DNA of 64,000 nt from Micromonospora eburnea (GCF_900090225.1 NZ_FMHY01000002.1:3782001-3846000), one strand, 5' to 3'; shown: positions 26,666-35,560, numbered from the stretch's first letter. Translations and numbers: made by a program. The notes: generated by a model from the sequence alone, not told the origin.

Positions 26666-27838
26666 TTGTCTCAGCAGCACCTGCCGGGGTCCGCCCCGGC
26701 CACCCTCACCGTGTTCGCGTCACCCACCAGTTGGATCGAGTCCGACGCCATCGCGCAGTGCCACCAGGTGGCCGCCCTCGACGGCATGATCCACGTCGCC
26801 GCCATGCCGGACCTGCACCCCGGCAAGGGCGCGCCCATCGGGGCGGCCATGACCTCGACCGTGTTGTACCCGTTCCTGGTGGGCTCCGACATCGGATGTG
26901 GGATCGCCGTGTTCCCCATCAGGCTCAAGCGTGCCGTACCGGAAAGGCTCGCCGCCCGGTTTCCCGACCTCGACCGCCCGCTGGACCCGGAGCGGGACCC
27001 CGACGACCCGGCCTGGGCCGTCGCGGACGGAGACGTTCCCGCCGGTCACGTCGAGGGGCTGGGAACGGTCGGGCGGGGCAACCACTTCGTCGAGCTGGCC
27101 CGGATCGAGACCGTCTTCGAGCCGGAGCACGCGAACCGTCTCGGGCTCGACCCGGGCGACCTCGTGCTCGTCGTCCACAGTGGTTCCCGTGGGCTCGGCG
27201 AGCGGATCCTGCGGGCGCACACCGAGGTCCACGGCGCGGGCCCCGCCCCCGATGCCGCCGCCTACCTGGCGATGCATGACGACGCCGTCCGCTGGGGCTC
27301 GCTCAACCGCCGGCTGCTGGCCGCCCGGGTCGCCCACGCACTGGGGGCCGAGCCCACCGCGCCAATCGTCGACCAGTGCCACAACCTGGTCGAGTTCCGC
27401 GACGGGAGCTACCTGCACCGCAAGGGCGCGGCGCCGGGTGACGGCCGTGACGTGCTGATCGCCGGCACGCGAGGCACCCGTTCCTACCTCGTGGCCGCCC
27501 ATGCCGGCCCGGACGCCAACCACTCGGTGGCGCACGGCGCGGGCCGCAAGATGTCCCGCGCCGACGCGCTGCGCCGCGGCCGGGCCAAGCACACCGTCGA
27601 GGAACTGCGCCGTACCCCGGTGGGGTCACTGGTGGTGTGCGGCGACCGCCAACTGCTCTTCGAGGAGGCACCGACCGCCTACAAGCGCATCGAGCAGGTG
27701 ATCAGTGACCTCGTCGAACACGACCTGGCCACCCCCGTGGCCACGACGGTGCCCCTGGTCACCTACAAGACGCCCGACATCGGGTCCGGGCCCCGGCCCG
27801 ACCGCCGGGACAGCCGCCGCCGGCGAGGCCGGCCGTGA
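26666..27838 (+). CDS. rtcB: RtcB-type RNA ligase (PrfH-associated RtcB2 form)
   Basis: This ~390-residue RtcB ligase contains PDLHPGKGAPIGA, the Mn-binding cysteine of GSDIGCGIAVF (Cys78), GRGNHFVEL, VHSGSRGLG and the guanylylated histidine in HGAGRKMSR (His290). It is short compared with canonical RtcB (~480 residues), as expected for the branch linked to PrfH. RtcB joins 2',3'-cyclic-phosphate (or 3'-phosphate) and 5'-OH RNA ends using GTP. The gene overlaps prfH by 4 bp. The start is uncertain: TTG 26666 gives the usual N-terminus, while GTG 26618 would add 16 residues. Its target is probably damaged rRNA or tRNA. Confidence 0.9.
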   Translation: MSQQHLPGSAPATLTVFASPTSWIESDAIAQCHQVAALDGMIHVAAMPDLHPGKGAPIGAAMTSTVLYPFLVGSDIGCGIAVFPIRLKRAVPERLAARFPDLDRPLDPERDPDDPAWAVADGDVPAGHVEGLGTVGRGNHFVELARIETVFEPEHANRLGLDPGDLVLVVHSGSRGLGERILRAHTEVHGAGPAPDAAAYLAMHDDAVRWGSLNRRLLAARVAHALGAEPTAPIVDQCHNLVEFRDGSYLHRKGAAPGDGRDVLIAGTRGTRSYLVAAHAGPDANHSVAHGAGRKMSRADALRRGRAKHTVEELRRTPVGSLVVCGDRQLLFEEAPTAYKRIEQVISDLVEHDLATPVATTVPLVTYKTPDIGSGPRPDRRDSRRRRGRP

Positions 27839-28470
27839 GCGTACACCTGCTCATGTCGGCCGGGCGTGGCCCGCAGGAGTGCGCCTGGGCGCTGGCCCGG
27901 CTGGTGTGCCGGCTGGAGCTCGACGCCACCCGGCACGGCCTGACGACCGAACGGGTCCAGATCGTGCCGGGCGACCGGCCCGACACCTACCGGTCGGTCC
28001 TGGTGCGGATCTCCGGCGCCGCCGCGGAGGCCTTCGCCGCCGCCTGGTCCGGGACACTCTGCTGGCAGGCCCCCAGCCCCTACCGGGCGAGCGCCGGCCG
28101 GAAGAACTGGTACGTCATCGCCCAGCCGTGCCAGGTCGACACCCCGGCCACGGCGTTCTCCGAGGCCGACGTCGAGGTCGTCGCCTGCCGGACCGGCGGC
28201 CCCGGGGGTCAGCACCGGAACAAGGCGAGCACGGCGGTGCGCGCCACCCACCGGCCCTCGGGCCTCGTCGTCGTGGTCGACACCGAACGGCAGCTCAGTC
28301 TCAACCGCCGGATCGCCCTGCGGTTGCTACGTGAGCGCATCGAGCGCGGGGATGAGGCGGCACGGCGGGCCGTCACCGCCGGCCGCTGGCGCGTCCACGA
28401 CGAGCTGGTACGCGGCGACCCCACCCGCGTCGAACGTCCCGGCCCGTCGGAACAGGCAGGCCGGTCATGA
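27835..28470 (+). CDS. prfH: Peptide chain release factor homologue PrfH
   Basis: This 211-residue protein has the catalytic release-factor domain with the GGQ motif (TGGPGGQHRNK, residues 124-126) but lacks the full stop-codon-recognition domain of RF1/RF2, matching PrfH. The family is known to free peptides from ribosomes whose 16S rRNA decoding centre has been cut, after which the partner RtcB reseals the rRNA. It starts with GTG inside the rtcB stop (GTGA overlap), so the two are made together. Its last few codons run over the truncated alcohol dehydrogenase remnant on the other strand. Confidence 0.9.
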   Translation: MSVHLLMSAGRGPQECAWALARLVCRLELDATRHGLTTERVQIVPGDRPDTYRSVLVRISGAAAEAFAAAWSGTLCWQAPSPYRASAGRKNWYVIAQPCQVDTPATAFSEADVEVVACRTGGPGGQHRNKASTAVRATHRPSGLVVVVDTERQLSLNRRIALRLLRERIERGDEAARRAVTAGRWRVHDELVRGDPTRVERPGPSEQAGRS

Positions 28471-28603
28471 GGTGCCAGACGCCGGGGTCGACGCCAGCCG
28501 CGCGGACCTGGACCAGCACCTGGCCGTCGCCGGGCGGCGGTACGACGATGTCGGCGAGGCGGAGCACGTCAGCCGAGCCGTACCGGTCCTGCACGATCGC
28601 CTC
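28451..28603 (-). pseudogene. 5' remnant of an NAD(P)-dependent alcohol dehydrogenase gene
   Basis: On the minus strand directly after the XRE-type gene, ~50 codons read EAIVQDRYGSADVLRLADI, then a GDGQVLVQVRAAGVDPGVWH segment ending MTGLPV. This matches the N-terminus of zinc-type or quinone-reductase-type alcohol dehydrogenases, which are normally ~330 residues. Homology stops where the opposite-strand prfH gene ends; the frame then continues as unrelated sequence. The missing ~85% is not seen on the other side of rtcB. The most economical reading is that rtcB-prfH replaced or interrupted the gene. Confidence 0.7.
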
Positions 28604-28828
28604 TCACGATTCCTCCTGCGGGTACTCGAACACGTCGGTGAGGGGCACTCCGAACACTTCGGCGATCTGGAAGGCCATCTCCAGCGAGGGCGAGTAGCGG
28701 CCCTGCTCGATGGCGATGACGGTCTGCCGGGTGACCCCGACCCGGCGGGCCAACTCGGCCTGGGTCATCTCGTCGTTGGCGAACCGCAGCGCCCGGATGG
28801 AATTGGTGATCCGGGTCGGCTTCACCAC
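28604..28828 (-). CDS. Small XRE-family HTH regulator (YozG-like)
   Basis: This 74-residue DNA-binding protein is almost entirely a helix-turn-helix: MTQAELARRVGVTRQTVIAI, then EQGRYSPSLEMAFQIAEVFG and a short tail VPLTDVFEYPQEE. Proteins of this size and sequence (YozG/HTH_3) are usually paired with a small membrane protein. Here a 41-residue membrane protein gene overlaps its start. The GTG pair at 28823-28828 gives two near-equal starts. The longer open frame to 29320 is an artefact. The alcohol dehydrogenase remnant follows immediately and was probably the third gene of the unit. Confidence 0.8.
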   Translation of the reverse strand: MVKPTRITNSIRALRFANDEMTQAELARRVGVTRQTVIAIEQGRYSPSLEMAFQIAEVFGVPLTDVFEYPQEES

Positions 28829-28947
28829 GACTGGAACCCCCGCCGGTAGGCGACGATCTTCGCGGCCGAGCCGACCACCGCGGAGAGCACGAAGCCCAGG
28901 TAGATGACGTTGGCGATCCAGAACTGGTCCCGGTCGGCCAGGGCCAT
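28822..28947 (-). CDS. 41-residue single-pass membrane protein
   Basis: A short minus-strand frame begins at ATG 28947 (MALADRDQFWIANVIYLGF) and runs through one hydrophobic helix to a basic end, AYRRGFQSW. Its stop overlaps the start of the XRE-type regulator by several bases. It is too short for routine gene calling but has coding-like composition, a helix followed by positive residues (inside-positive), and tight coupling. Small membrane proteins in this position often accompany YozG-like regulators. An in-frame stop lies 11 codons upstream, so the gene is short rather than cut. Confidence 0.55.
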   Translation of the reverse strand: MALADRDQFWIANVIYLGFVLSAVVGSAAKIVAYRRGFQSW

Positions 28948-29015
28948 GGCCAGACCTACGCAGGGCAACCTCCAGCGTCAGAGCGGCCGGCCCGGAGGCC
29001 CTAGAGTGGCAACCC

Positions 29016-30263
29016 GTGGTGGTGGATGGCGCGCGGTCCGGACGGCCGAGCGTTGTCCGCACCCTGTTCTTCCTGGGCGTCGTGTGTTTCGCCGTGGGCA
29101 TCGCGAACGCCGTGGTCATGCCCTTCCTGTCGCTCTTCCTGAGCACGGCGGTGCATGCCGACCCGGTCCAGATCACGATATTTCTCCTGGTCGCACCGCT
29201 GTCGGGCGTGGTCGGGGCCACGCTGATCGGATGGCTGTCGGACCGCTGGGCGATCCGCCGGGCGCTGCTCGTCGGGGCCTCGCTGGCCGGGCTGATCAAC
29301 GCCGCGCTGACCGCGTACATCCGTGACTACCGGGTCCTGGTGGCGCTGGCGGTGACCTTGGCGCCACTCTCCGCGGCGCTGTTTCCGCAGGCCTTCGCCT
29401 ACGCCCGTCAGGTCCTGTCCGGCGCGGACCCCGGTCGCGCCGCGATGGGCATCAGCACCCTGCGGACGGTCTTCTCGCTCTCGTGGGTGGTTGGCCCACC
29501 CCTGGCGGCGCTCCTGCTGAGCGGCGGAGGTTTCCGGTTCCTCTACGTGAGCGCGGCGGCCATGTTCGGGCTCGCCGGGCTCGCGTCGATCGTCGGCCTG
29601 AAGCAGGTCGCCACCCCGACAGTCGCCACCGGCGGGCCGGCGAACGACGTCCCCACCACGTCGCGGTCGACGCTGCTGCTGACCTTGGTGGCGTTCGTCA
29701 TGCTGAGCTGCCCGCTGACCCTGGCCGTGCAGGCCCTCCCGTTGTTCATCAGCACCGACCTCGGCGGCGACGCGGCCCAGGCCGGCCCCGTCCTCGGTCT
29801 CTGCGCCGCCCTGGAGATCCCCCTGATGCTGGCCCTGGGCGCCCTGGGCACCCGGATCCGCGTACGCGTACTGCTGCTCGCCGGGGCCGCCTGCGGTGTC
29901 ACGTACTACGCGTTGGCCAGCGTCGCCTCGTCCCTGGCGATGCTGGCCGTCGGGCAGCTCGCCAACGCCGCCTTCATCGCGGCGGTGTCCGGCATCGGCA
30001 TCTCGTACCTGCAGGACCTGCTGCCGCAGCGCCCCGGGCAGGCCACGACCCTGTTCACCAACTGCCACCCGATCGGCGCGATGCTGGCCGGTCCGCTGTT
30101 GGGCCTGGCCCAGCACTACGGCTTCCGCCTCGCGTACGGCGTGTCGGCCGTACTGTGCGCTGCCGGGCTGCTGCTCCTGCTCGTCGTACGGCCGCCGGCC
30201 ACCGGACGGGTCGCCCCGGCGTACGCCGGCGGGACGGCCCGCCCGCCTGCCCGAACGGGTTGA
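29016..30263 (+). CDS. MFS transporter, SET-type sugar efflux family
   Basis: This 415-residue protein has 12 predicted transmembrane helices. The signature loop between helices 2 and 3 reads IGWLSDRWAIRRAL, and helix 1 (VVCFAVGIANAVVMPFLSLF) and the LFPQAFAYAR segment fit the SetA/SotB sugar efflux transporter group of the major facilitator superfamily. It probably exports sugars or drug-like compounds by proton antiport. It starts at the first of three consecutive GTG codons. It stands alone: the XRE gene is divergent and a 558-bp gap follows. Confidence 0.75.
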   Translation: MVVDGARSGRPSVVRTLFFLGVVCFAVGIANAVVMPFLSLFLSTAVHADPVQITIFLLVAPLSGVVGATLIGWLSDRWAIRRALLVGASLAGLINAALTAYIRDYRVLVALAVTLAPLSAALFPQAFAYARQVLSGADPGRAAMGISTLRTVFSLSWVVGPPLAALLLSGGGFRFLYVSAAAMFGLAGLASIVGLKQVATPTVATGGPANDVPTTSRSTLLLTLVAFVMLSCPLTLAVQALPLFISTDLGGDAAQAGPVLGLCAALEIPLMLALGALGTRIRVRVLLLAGAACGVTYYALASVASSLAMLAVGQLANAAFIAAVSGIGISYLQDLLPQRPGQATTLFTNCHPIGAMLAGPLLGLAQHYGFRLAYGVSAVLCAAGLLLLLVVRPPATGRVAPAYAGGTARPPARTG

Positions 30264-30724
30264 CCGCCCGAGCGGGGTCCTGGTCGATCAGCGCCGCGAT
30301 CTCACCGGCACGCGCGCAGCGAGGCCGGGGGACGGCCCGCTCGTCGGCGAACCGGGGTCGGTGTGGAGCGCGACGCCGACCAGGCCGGCCCCGCGTCGCT
30401 CGACCCCAGGCCCACCAAGTGGTCGCTGTCAATGTTGCCGCTTGTTTTCCCGGTCCTTCTGTCGGTTCTGATCTGCTGGGGACATAGGCGCGGGCATGGC
30501 GGCGGAAGGGTGCCGGGGCGGTCGACCGGGGATCGGGCCGGATGCCAGCGCCGCGATTTGCGCCAGGTTGGAGACCCGCAATTCTCAACCGTGCTGGCGA
30601 CGTACCCGAGACAGTCGCCACGAGGATACGGGCCGGACGGCCCGCCCGGCGAACATCTCACCGGGCGACCCGCTCGACAACGGCCCGCGACCGGCCCACC
30701 GGCAGCCGTTTGACGAGGTGCCAC
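30264..30724. other. Intergenic region with no supportable gene
   Basis: Between the MFS gene and the promoter-like sequence of the methyltransferase, neither strand shows a frame with family motifs or a good ribosome binding site. Several open frames of 100-190 codons overlap here, but GC-rich DNA produces these by chance. I see nothing definable. Confidence 0.4.
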
Positions 30725-30753
30725 TTGCGGGCCCGCTACCCGTCCGATACAAA
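30725..30753 (+). promoter_or_regulatory. Predicted promoter of the SCO2525-like gene
   Basis: TTGCGG (30725-30730) and TACAAA (30748-30753) are separated by exactly 17 bp and lie ~70 bp upstream of the start codon. The local drop in GC around GATACAAATTGG stands out. This fits a principal-sigma promoter; it is a by-eye match. Confidence 0.45.
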
Positions 30754-30821
30754 TTGGACAGCGTGCTCAGCGCGTCGGAACAACGGCCAGAGTGGTCCGC
30801 CTACCTCATGGAGGCATGTCC

Positions 30822-31616
30822 ATGGCATTGACGCCGGCGGCTGGCTCTGGTTGCAACGCCTCATCCACCCCGCCGCCACCAACTCAATCCCCGAGGCCGG
30901 TCAATTCCGAGGTCGAGTGGGACAGGTTCGACCCCCATGCCTACGTCCGCCACAACTACTCGGCACTGCGTGCCGACGATCGTGAAATCCTCTGCCGCGT
31001 CAGAGATTTCTTCGCCGAGGCGAAACTGACGGACGCACGCTGCGTCGACGTGGGGTCGGGAGCAAATCTCTATCCGGTGCTGCCCCTCCTGCCGTTCGCC
31101 CGGACCGTCGACCTGTGCGAGTGGTCTGCCGCCAACGTGAGCTGGTTGCGCACCCAGGTCGACCGCTACGACGAGCTCTGGGACCCGTACTGGCAGGTGT
31201 GCGCGGAGCACCCGGCGTATTCGGCGCTGACCGATCCGCGGGCCCGCCTGGCGCGGGTGGGCCGGGTGCGGAGAGCCAGCGTCTTCGACCTGCCCAGGCA
31301 CGCCTGGGACGCCGGCACCATGTTCTTCGTCGCCTGCTCGATCTCGGCCGACCGGGCGGAATCCGAGCACGCGGTCGCCCGGTTCCTCGGGGCGCTACGG
31401 CCCGGCTCGCCCTTCGCCGCGGCGTTCATGCTCGGCTCCCGCGGCTACAGCGTCGGCCAACGCTGGTTCCCGGCGGTGAAGCTGCAACGCGCCGAGGTGG
31501 AGGCGAGCATCGCCGCCGGCGCGTACGACCTGGGCTTCCACGAGGTACGGCCGAAGCCACCGCTGCGCGACGGATACCTGAGCATGCTGCTGGCCACCGG
31601 CCGCACCCGAGGCTGA
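30822..31616 (+). CDS. SCO2525 family SAM-dependent methyltransferase
   Basis: This 264-residue class I methyltransferase has the SAM-binding loop DVGSGANLYPVLPLLP (about residues 76-91), the acidic end of the next strand (VDLCEWS), and FFVACSISADRAES further on. It resembles the group named after Streptomyces SCO2525, related to NNMT/PNMT/TEMT-type enzymes. The ATG at 30822 has GGAGG 7 nt upstream. It is the first gene of a five-gene set matching SCO2525 to SCO2521. The methyl acceptor is unknown; I name the family from recognition of the set and its order. Confidence 0.8.
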   Translation: MALTPAAGSGCNASSTPPPPTQSPRPVNSEVEWDRFDPHAYVRHNYSALRADDREILCRVRDFFAEAKLTDARCVDVGSGANLYPVLPLLPFARTVDLCEWSAANVSWLRTQVDRYDELWDPYWQVCAEHPAYSALTDPRARLARVGRVRRASVFDLPRHAWDAGTMFFVACSISADRAESEHAVARFLGALRPGSPFAAAFMLGSRGYSVGQRWFPAVKLQRAEVEASIAAGAYDLGFHEVRPKPPLRDGYLSMLLATGRTRG

Positions 31617-31806
31617 CGCCGATGCCGCCCGGACGGACGAGGCGTCGGCGGCGCGAATCGGACGAGCGGCCGACACACGGGTGCCGAATCCGTTCACGCC
31701 GGGCGCGGATTCGATGGATACGATGAAGGACGCACCTCACCGTGGATCATCGTGCGCACAGCAACACCAGTTCCGAGTCGACGACTACAACAGACGGCGG
31801 TGAATC

Positions 31807-33657
31807 ATGCGGATACAGCCGCGCCAGGCGATCCTCGACATCTGGCGGGCCACGGTGCGCAGTTGCTGGCGGAACGGTGAATGGCACTGGGGTGGCCGGA
31901 GCGGGAGCAACTCCATCAGCGACGCGGAGCAGTTGCTGACCCTGCTGCTGCCGGCGACCAAGGTTCCGGTGCTGTCGCTGGACGACCCGGACCGCACCGA
32001 CGACGAGATCCTCGACGCGCTCGGCACGCTCGGCGGCGCCATCGAGATCCCCCGCCGGCTGGTCGACGTGCTGATCGACTACTTCACCCGGTACACCGAC
32101 GACGCCGGCACCCCGGTCTTCAGCGGCGGTAGCTATCTCACCGCGCCGGACGGCAGCCCGGACCTCGACGAGGAGCGACGCTCCCTGGACATTGTCGACT
32201 CGTTCGCGGTTTCCGTCACGCTCACCCTGGCGACCATTGGTTTCGTCAAGGTCTACCGTCGCTCCCGCTCCGCCCAACGACGCCACCTGCTCGACCAGTT
32301 GGACCGGCTGGATGCGATGGCCAGCGCGCGGCTCACCGCGGCGATGGTGGGCCTGCTGCGCAGCTTCAGCACGTTCGTCTTCACCTCCAACGACGAGTAC
32401 GGCGTCCGGCTCTGCGACATGGTCAACCAGGACGAGACGCCGCGCCGCCAACTCGTGGCGGCGCTGCGCGAGCAGTTGCGGGACACCATGGCCAGCCTGC
32501 GCAGCGTGGTGATCGGGTCCGGCCGGGTGACCGAGGACCTGGAGTACAACAGCGACATGCTGTTCGAGTGCGGCTGGTCCTGGGGGATCATCGCCGGGGC
32601 CGAGGAGGTCCCGACCACCGAGTCGATCGGCCGGCAGCGTGAGGGTTCGGCCGAGAACGCTCCCTACCTCTACTTCACGGTCATCGCGATGGACGCCATC
32701 GAGGACCTGAACTCCGAACGCACCCGGCTGCTCGGGCTGCTCAACGAGGAGCAGCAGCGGCTGTCCCGGGCACTGCAACTGCGCTGGGAGCTCACCCGCA
32801 CCTACTGGGCGACGGTGGCGACCTTCGACAACCGCCGGCGGTGGCCCATCGAGGACGTCCCCTGGCGGACCACCGACGGCGACCGGACCGACTACTACAC
32901 GCTCCAGGCCACCTCGCTCGCGGTGAAGGGTCTGCTCGCCGGCGGACGCGGCGCCGACGAGGAACTCGGGCGAATCGCCGCCGTGCTGGTCGAGCTGGCC
33001 CAGCGGGCGCGGATCACCCGCCGCGCCGCGCGCGACGAGCCGGCGCTGCTGCTGCACGCCCCGGGCAAGCGGGTGACGCTGAACGACGACACGTCAAAGC
33101 CGATCATGACGTGGAACGTCAACGAGTTCTCCACGGTGCTGCTCCAGCGTGCCGCCACCGTCGCCGGTCTGCTGAGCAACGCCAGGCAGCGCAGCGAGCT
33201 GCTCGAACTCGCCGACGAGGTGTGGGACCACCTGCTGCTGCGGCGCATTCCGGACGGCCAGCACGGGGGGTTGTGGGACCACGCCGGCGGCGCCTTCCCC
33301 GACCTGGCGCCGCTGCCGGATGCGCCCTCCTGGTACCTGACCGAGCGGGTGGTGCAGGCACTGGTCAGCGCCGGCCAGGTGCTCTGGGAGCGACCGTTCC
33401 CGCGGGCCGGCCGGCTCGCCGCGTACGCGCAGGACCTCATCGACGAGGCCGAGTACCTGTTCGACCGGGAGCTGATGCGCGGCACGTTCGCCGGCACGGC
33501 GATGCAGCGCAGCATGCGCAGCATCCGGTCCAGCCTGCTCCAGGCGCAGTTGCTGGTGGACGAGCGGCCCGGCACGGCGGCCGCCCTGGCGAACTCTCTG
33601 CTCCTGCAGCTCAACGACGTCACCACCGGGCAGCAGAAGGCCAGCGAGGGGATCTGA
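31807..33657 (+). CDS. SCO2524 family protein
   Basis: This 616-residue, probably cytoplasmic protein has no recognised domain. It begins RIQPRQAILDIWRATVRSCW and is largely helical. It has a His/Trp-containing middle (DEVWDHLLLRRIPDGQHGGL) and many evenly spaced Arg and Leu residues, with no signal peptide or transmembrane helix. It lies between the methyltransferase and the P-loop gene with no gap to the latter (the stop is followed at once by its ATG), so they are one transcription unit. Members are found mainly beside SCO2522/2523-type genes in actinomycetes. The function is unknown. Confidence 0.75.
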   Translation: MRIQPRQAILDIWRATVRSCWRNGEWHWGGRSGSNSISDAEQLLTLLLPATKVPVLSLDDPDRTDDEILDALGTLGGAIEIPRRLVDVLIDYFTRYTDDAGTPVFSGGSYLTAPDGSPDLDEERRSLDIVDSFAVSVTLTLATIGFVKVYRRSRSAQRRHLLDQLDRLDAMASARLTAAMVGLLRSFSTFVFTSNDEYGVRLCDMVNQDETPRRQLVAALREQLRDTMASLRSVVIGSGRVTEDLEYNSDMLFECGWSWGIIAGAEEVPTTESIGRQREGSAENAPYLYFTVIAMDAIEDLNSERTRLLGLLNEEQQRLSRALQLRWELTRTYWATVATFDNRRRWPIEDVPWRTTDGDRTDYYTLQATSLAVKGLLAGGRGADEELGRIAAVLVELAQRARITRRAARDEPALLLHAPGKRVTLNDDTSKPIMTWNVNEFSTVLLQRAATVAGLLSNARQRSELLELADEVWDHLLLRRIPDGQHGGLWDHAGGAFPDLAPLPDAPSWYLTERVVQALVSAGQVLWERPFPRAGRLAAYAQDLIDEAEYLFDRELMRGTFAGTAMQRSMRSIRSSLLQAQLLVDERPGTAAALANSLLLQLNDVTTGQQKASEGI

Positions 33658-34586
33658 ATGCTGGTCTTCGTCACCTCCCACAAGGGCGGCACCGGGCGTT
33701 CGGTGACCGCGGCGAACATCGCCTACCGCAGCGCGCTCTCCGGCCGCCCCACCTGCTACCTGGACTACGACTTCGGCTCCCCGACGGCCGGCATCACGTT
33801 CCAGATCCCGCAGGCGACCAACGGGGTCGAGGGGGCCGGGCCGAACGGCGGCGGCCTGCACCGATACCTGCGCGGGGAGATCCCGTCCCCGAGCAGCTGG
33901 ACGTGTGGGGCACCTCGGAGCGGCCCAGCCTGCGCCAGCGGCCCCCCGGGTCCGGCTCGCTGGTGCTGCTGCCCGGGCAGCGCAACGGCAGCGAGTTCGG
34001 GTTCACCAACGACATCGCCAAGCGCTGCGCCGAGCTCTTCCTGCGGCTGGAGGAGGAGTTCGACCTGACCCTGGTGGATCTCAGCGCCGGTCGGTCCTAC
34101 GCCAGCCAGATCGCCCTGGCCGCCACCGCCACCCCGACCATGCGCAAGGTGGCCGCACGCTGGCTGGTCTTCCACCGGTGGACCCCTCAGCACGTCACCG
34201 CGGCCGCGGATCTGGCCTTCGAGGCCGGCGGGATCGTGGCCATGGGCAAGGAGTACGGCCACGAGCCGGACCGGCTGCGGGAGTCGCTGCGGTTCATCCG
34301 CACCGCGGTTATCAATCCGCGCGGCGCCGAGGTCAGCCACCTCGACCTCGCCCAGCAGGCCTTCCTGCAGAAGTGCGACTCCGAGCTGTCGGAGCTGGCC
34401 CGACGGCGGGGCACCGGGCGCACCACGCTGCTCGGCACGGTGCCGCTGGACCCGTTGTTGCAGTGGCGCGAGCAGCTCATCTCGGACCACGATGTGCAGT
34501 CCAAGATTGCCAACGCCAGGACCGTGGACGCCATCGTGGAGCTGACCGAGAAGCTCTTCGACGACACCGCATGGGAGACCGTGTGA
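33658..34586 (+). pseudogene. SCO2523 family variant P-loop protein (one-base frameshift)
   Basis: This ParA/MinD-like ATPase relative has the deviant Walker A HKGGTGRSVTAAN near residue 8. The frame breaks at the CCCC run 33887-33890: before it the protein reads GLHRYLRGEIPSP, after it the sequence continues in another frame as EQLDVWGTSERPSLRQR to the natural end ELTEKLFDDTAWETV. One extra C restores a continuous ~309-residue protein. The break is therefore either a recent inactivating deletion or a sequencing error. It abuts the SCO2524 gene and overlaps the SCO2522 gene by 4 bp. Confidence 0.8.
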
Positions 34587-35554
34587 TAACCGTGGATGTC
34601 AGGTTCCAGGAGGCAGCCGCAGTGCGTCGCACGGAGAGCGTGCCGTACTCACACCTGTCGGTGGAGTTGGGGCACGTCTACGCGGAAGACTTCGGTGACG
34701 GGGGCCGGGAGCTGCGGCGCAAGTTCGAGCGGATCGCGGACTGGGCCCAGGCGATTCCGGCGCTGGCCCGCCGGGGGCTGCGGCCGCAGCGGCAGCCCCG
34801 GGTGAGCACCTGCTTCCTGGTGGACGACTACTTCCACCGGTTCGGAAGCCCACGCGAGGTCATCCCGCAGGTGCAGGAGGCCGCGGCGGAGCACGGGCTG
34901 GTGCTGGACTACGTGGCCCGGGAGTCCACCTTCGCCCGACACGACGACGTCGAGCTGGCCCAGCTGGTCGTCGACACGCTGGTGGTGGAGCCGCCCCGGC
35001 ACACCAACGGGAGCCGCCCACCGCTCAACGAGTCGGGTTGGCTGTCCAACGGCAAGCGTACGCCGGGGCACGTGGACGCGCCCGCGATGACCATGCCGCT
35101 GCCGTGGTCCGCACCGGTGCAGTCCGGCGACCCCCGGCACTCCATCTTCGTCGATGTCGAGCTGTGGTCCGACGAGCCCAACGGCCGGGTGTGGGCCTGC
35201 GCGCTGCTGGCCTCGGTGTGGCAGATGACCCGGCTGGGCGTACTGCGGCATCGGGGCGAGACGGTGGCCCAGCCGTACCGGCTGCCGCCCGGCGAGCCGC
35301 TGCCCGCCGAATGGGACGAGCTGCCGGCGATCGTCCAGTTGAACCCGCTCGCCACACCGTTCTGCGCGTACCGCACGGTGACCCTGATGGACACCCGGTA
35401 CCTGCCGGTGGAACTGGCCGTGCGGACCATCCTCGGTCAGGTGGCGGTGCCACCGGCGGTCGCCGGGCAGGTGGCGAAGCGGGCCAGCGCCGAGGGGCTG
35501 GAGCTGCCCAGCGAACTGGTCGACCGGTTGAGCTACGTGTTCATCGGGGAGTGA
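34583..35554 (+). CDS. SCO2522 family protein
   Basis: This 323-residue protein has a conserved early motif ESVPYSHLSVELGHVYAEDF and later STCFLVDDYFHRFGSPREV and DAPAMTMPLPWS. I recognise it as the SCO2522 family; no catalytic signature is evident. There are two possible starts: GTG 34583, which overlaps the P-loop gene's stop (GTGA) and keeps the family-typical N-terminal FQEA segment, and GTG 34622, which has a perfect AGGAGG site. Either way it is coupled to the P-loop gene. It converges on the SCO2521-like gene, with 6 bp between the stops. Confidence 0.75.
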   Translation: MITVDVRFQEAAAVRRTESVPYSHLSVELGHVYAEDFGDGGRELRRKFERIADWAQAIPALARRGLRPQRQPRVSTCFLVDDYFHRFGSPREVIPQVQEAAAEHGLVLDYVARESTFARHDDVELAQLVVDTLVVEPPRHTNGSRPPLNESGWLSNGKRTPGHVDAPAMTMPLPWSAPVQSGDPRHSIFVDVELWSDEPNGRVWACALLASVWQMTRLGVLRHRGETVAQPYRLPPGEPLPAEWDELPAIVQLNPLATPFCAYRTVTLMDTRYLPVELAVRTILGQVAVPPAVAGQVAKRASAEGLELPSELVDRLSYVFIGE

Positions 35555-35560
35555 GCGTGG

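Noticed and set aside
28829..29320. Extension of the XRE regulator frame to a 238-residue protein.
   Set aside because: The extra part is antisense to the MFS gene and overlaps the small membrane protein frame. YozG-like proteins are ~70 residues.
30055..30724. Several overlapping frames of 100-190 codons in the gap before the SCO2525-like gene.
   Set aside because: None has a ribosome binding site, a family motif or a plausible codon pattern, and they overlap each other on both strands.
33658..34586. Programmed ribosomal frameshifting in the P-loop gene.
   Set aside because: The slip site is a plain C run with no obvious stimulatory element, and homologues are in one frame, so deletion or sequencing error is simpler.
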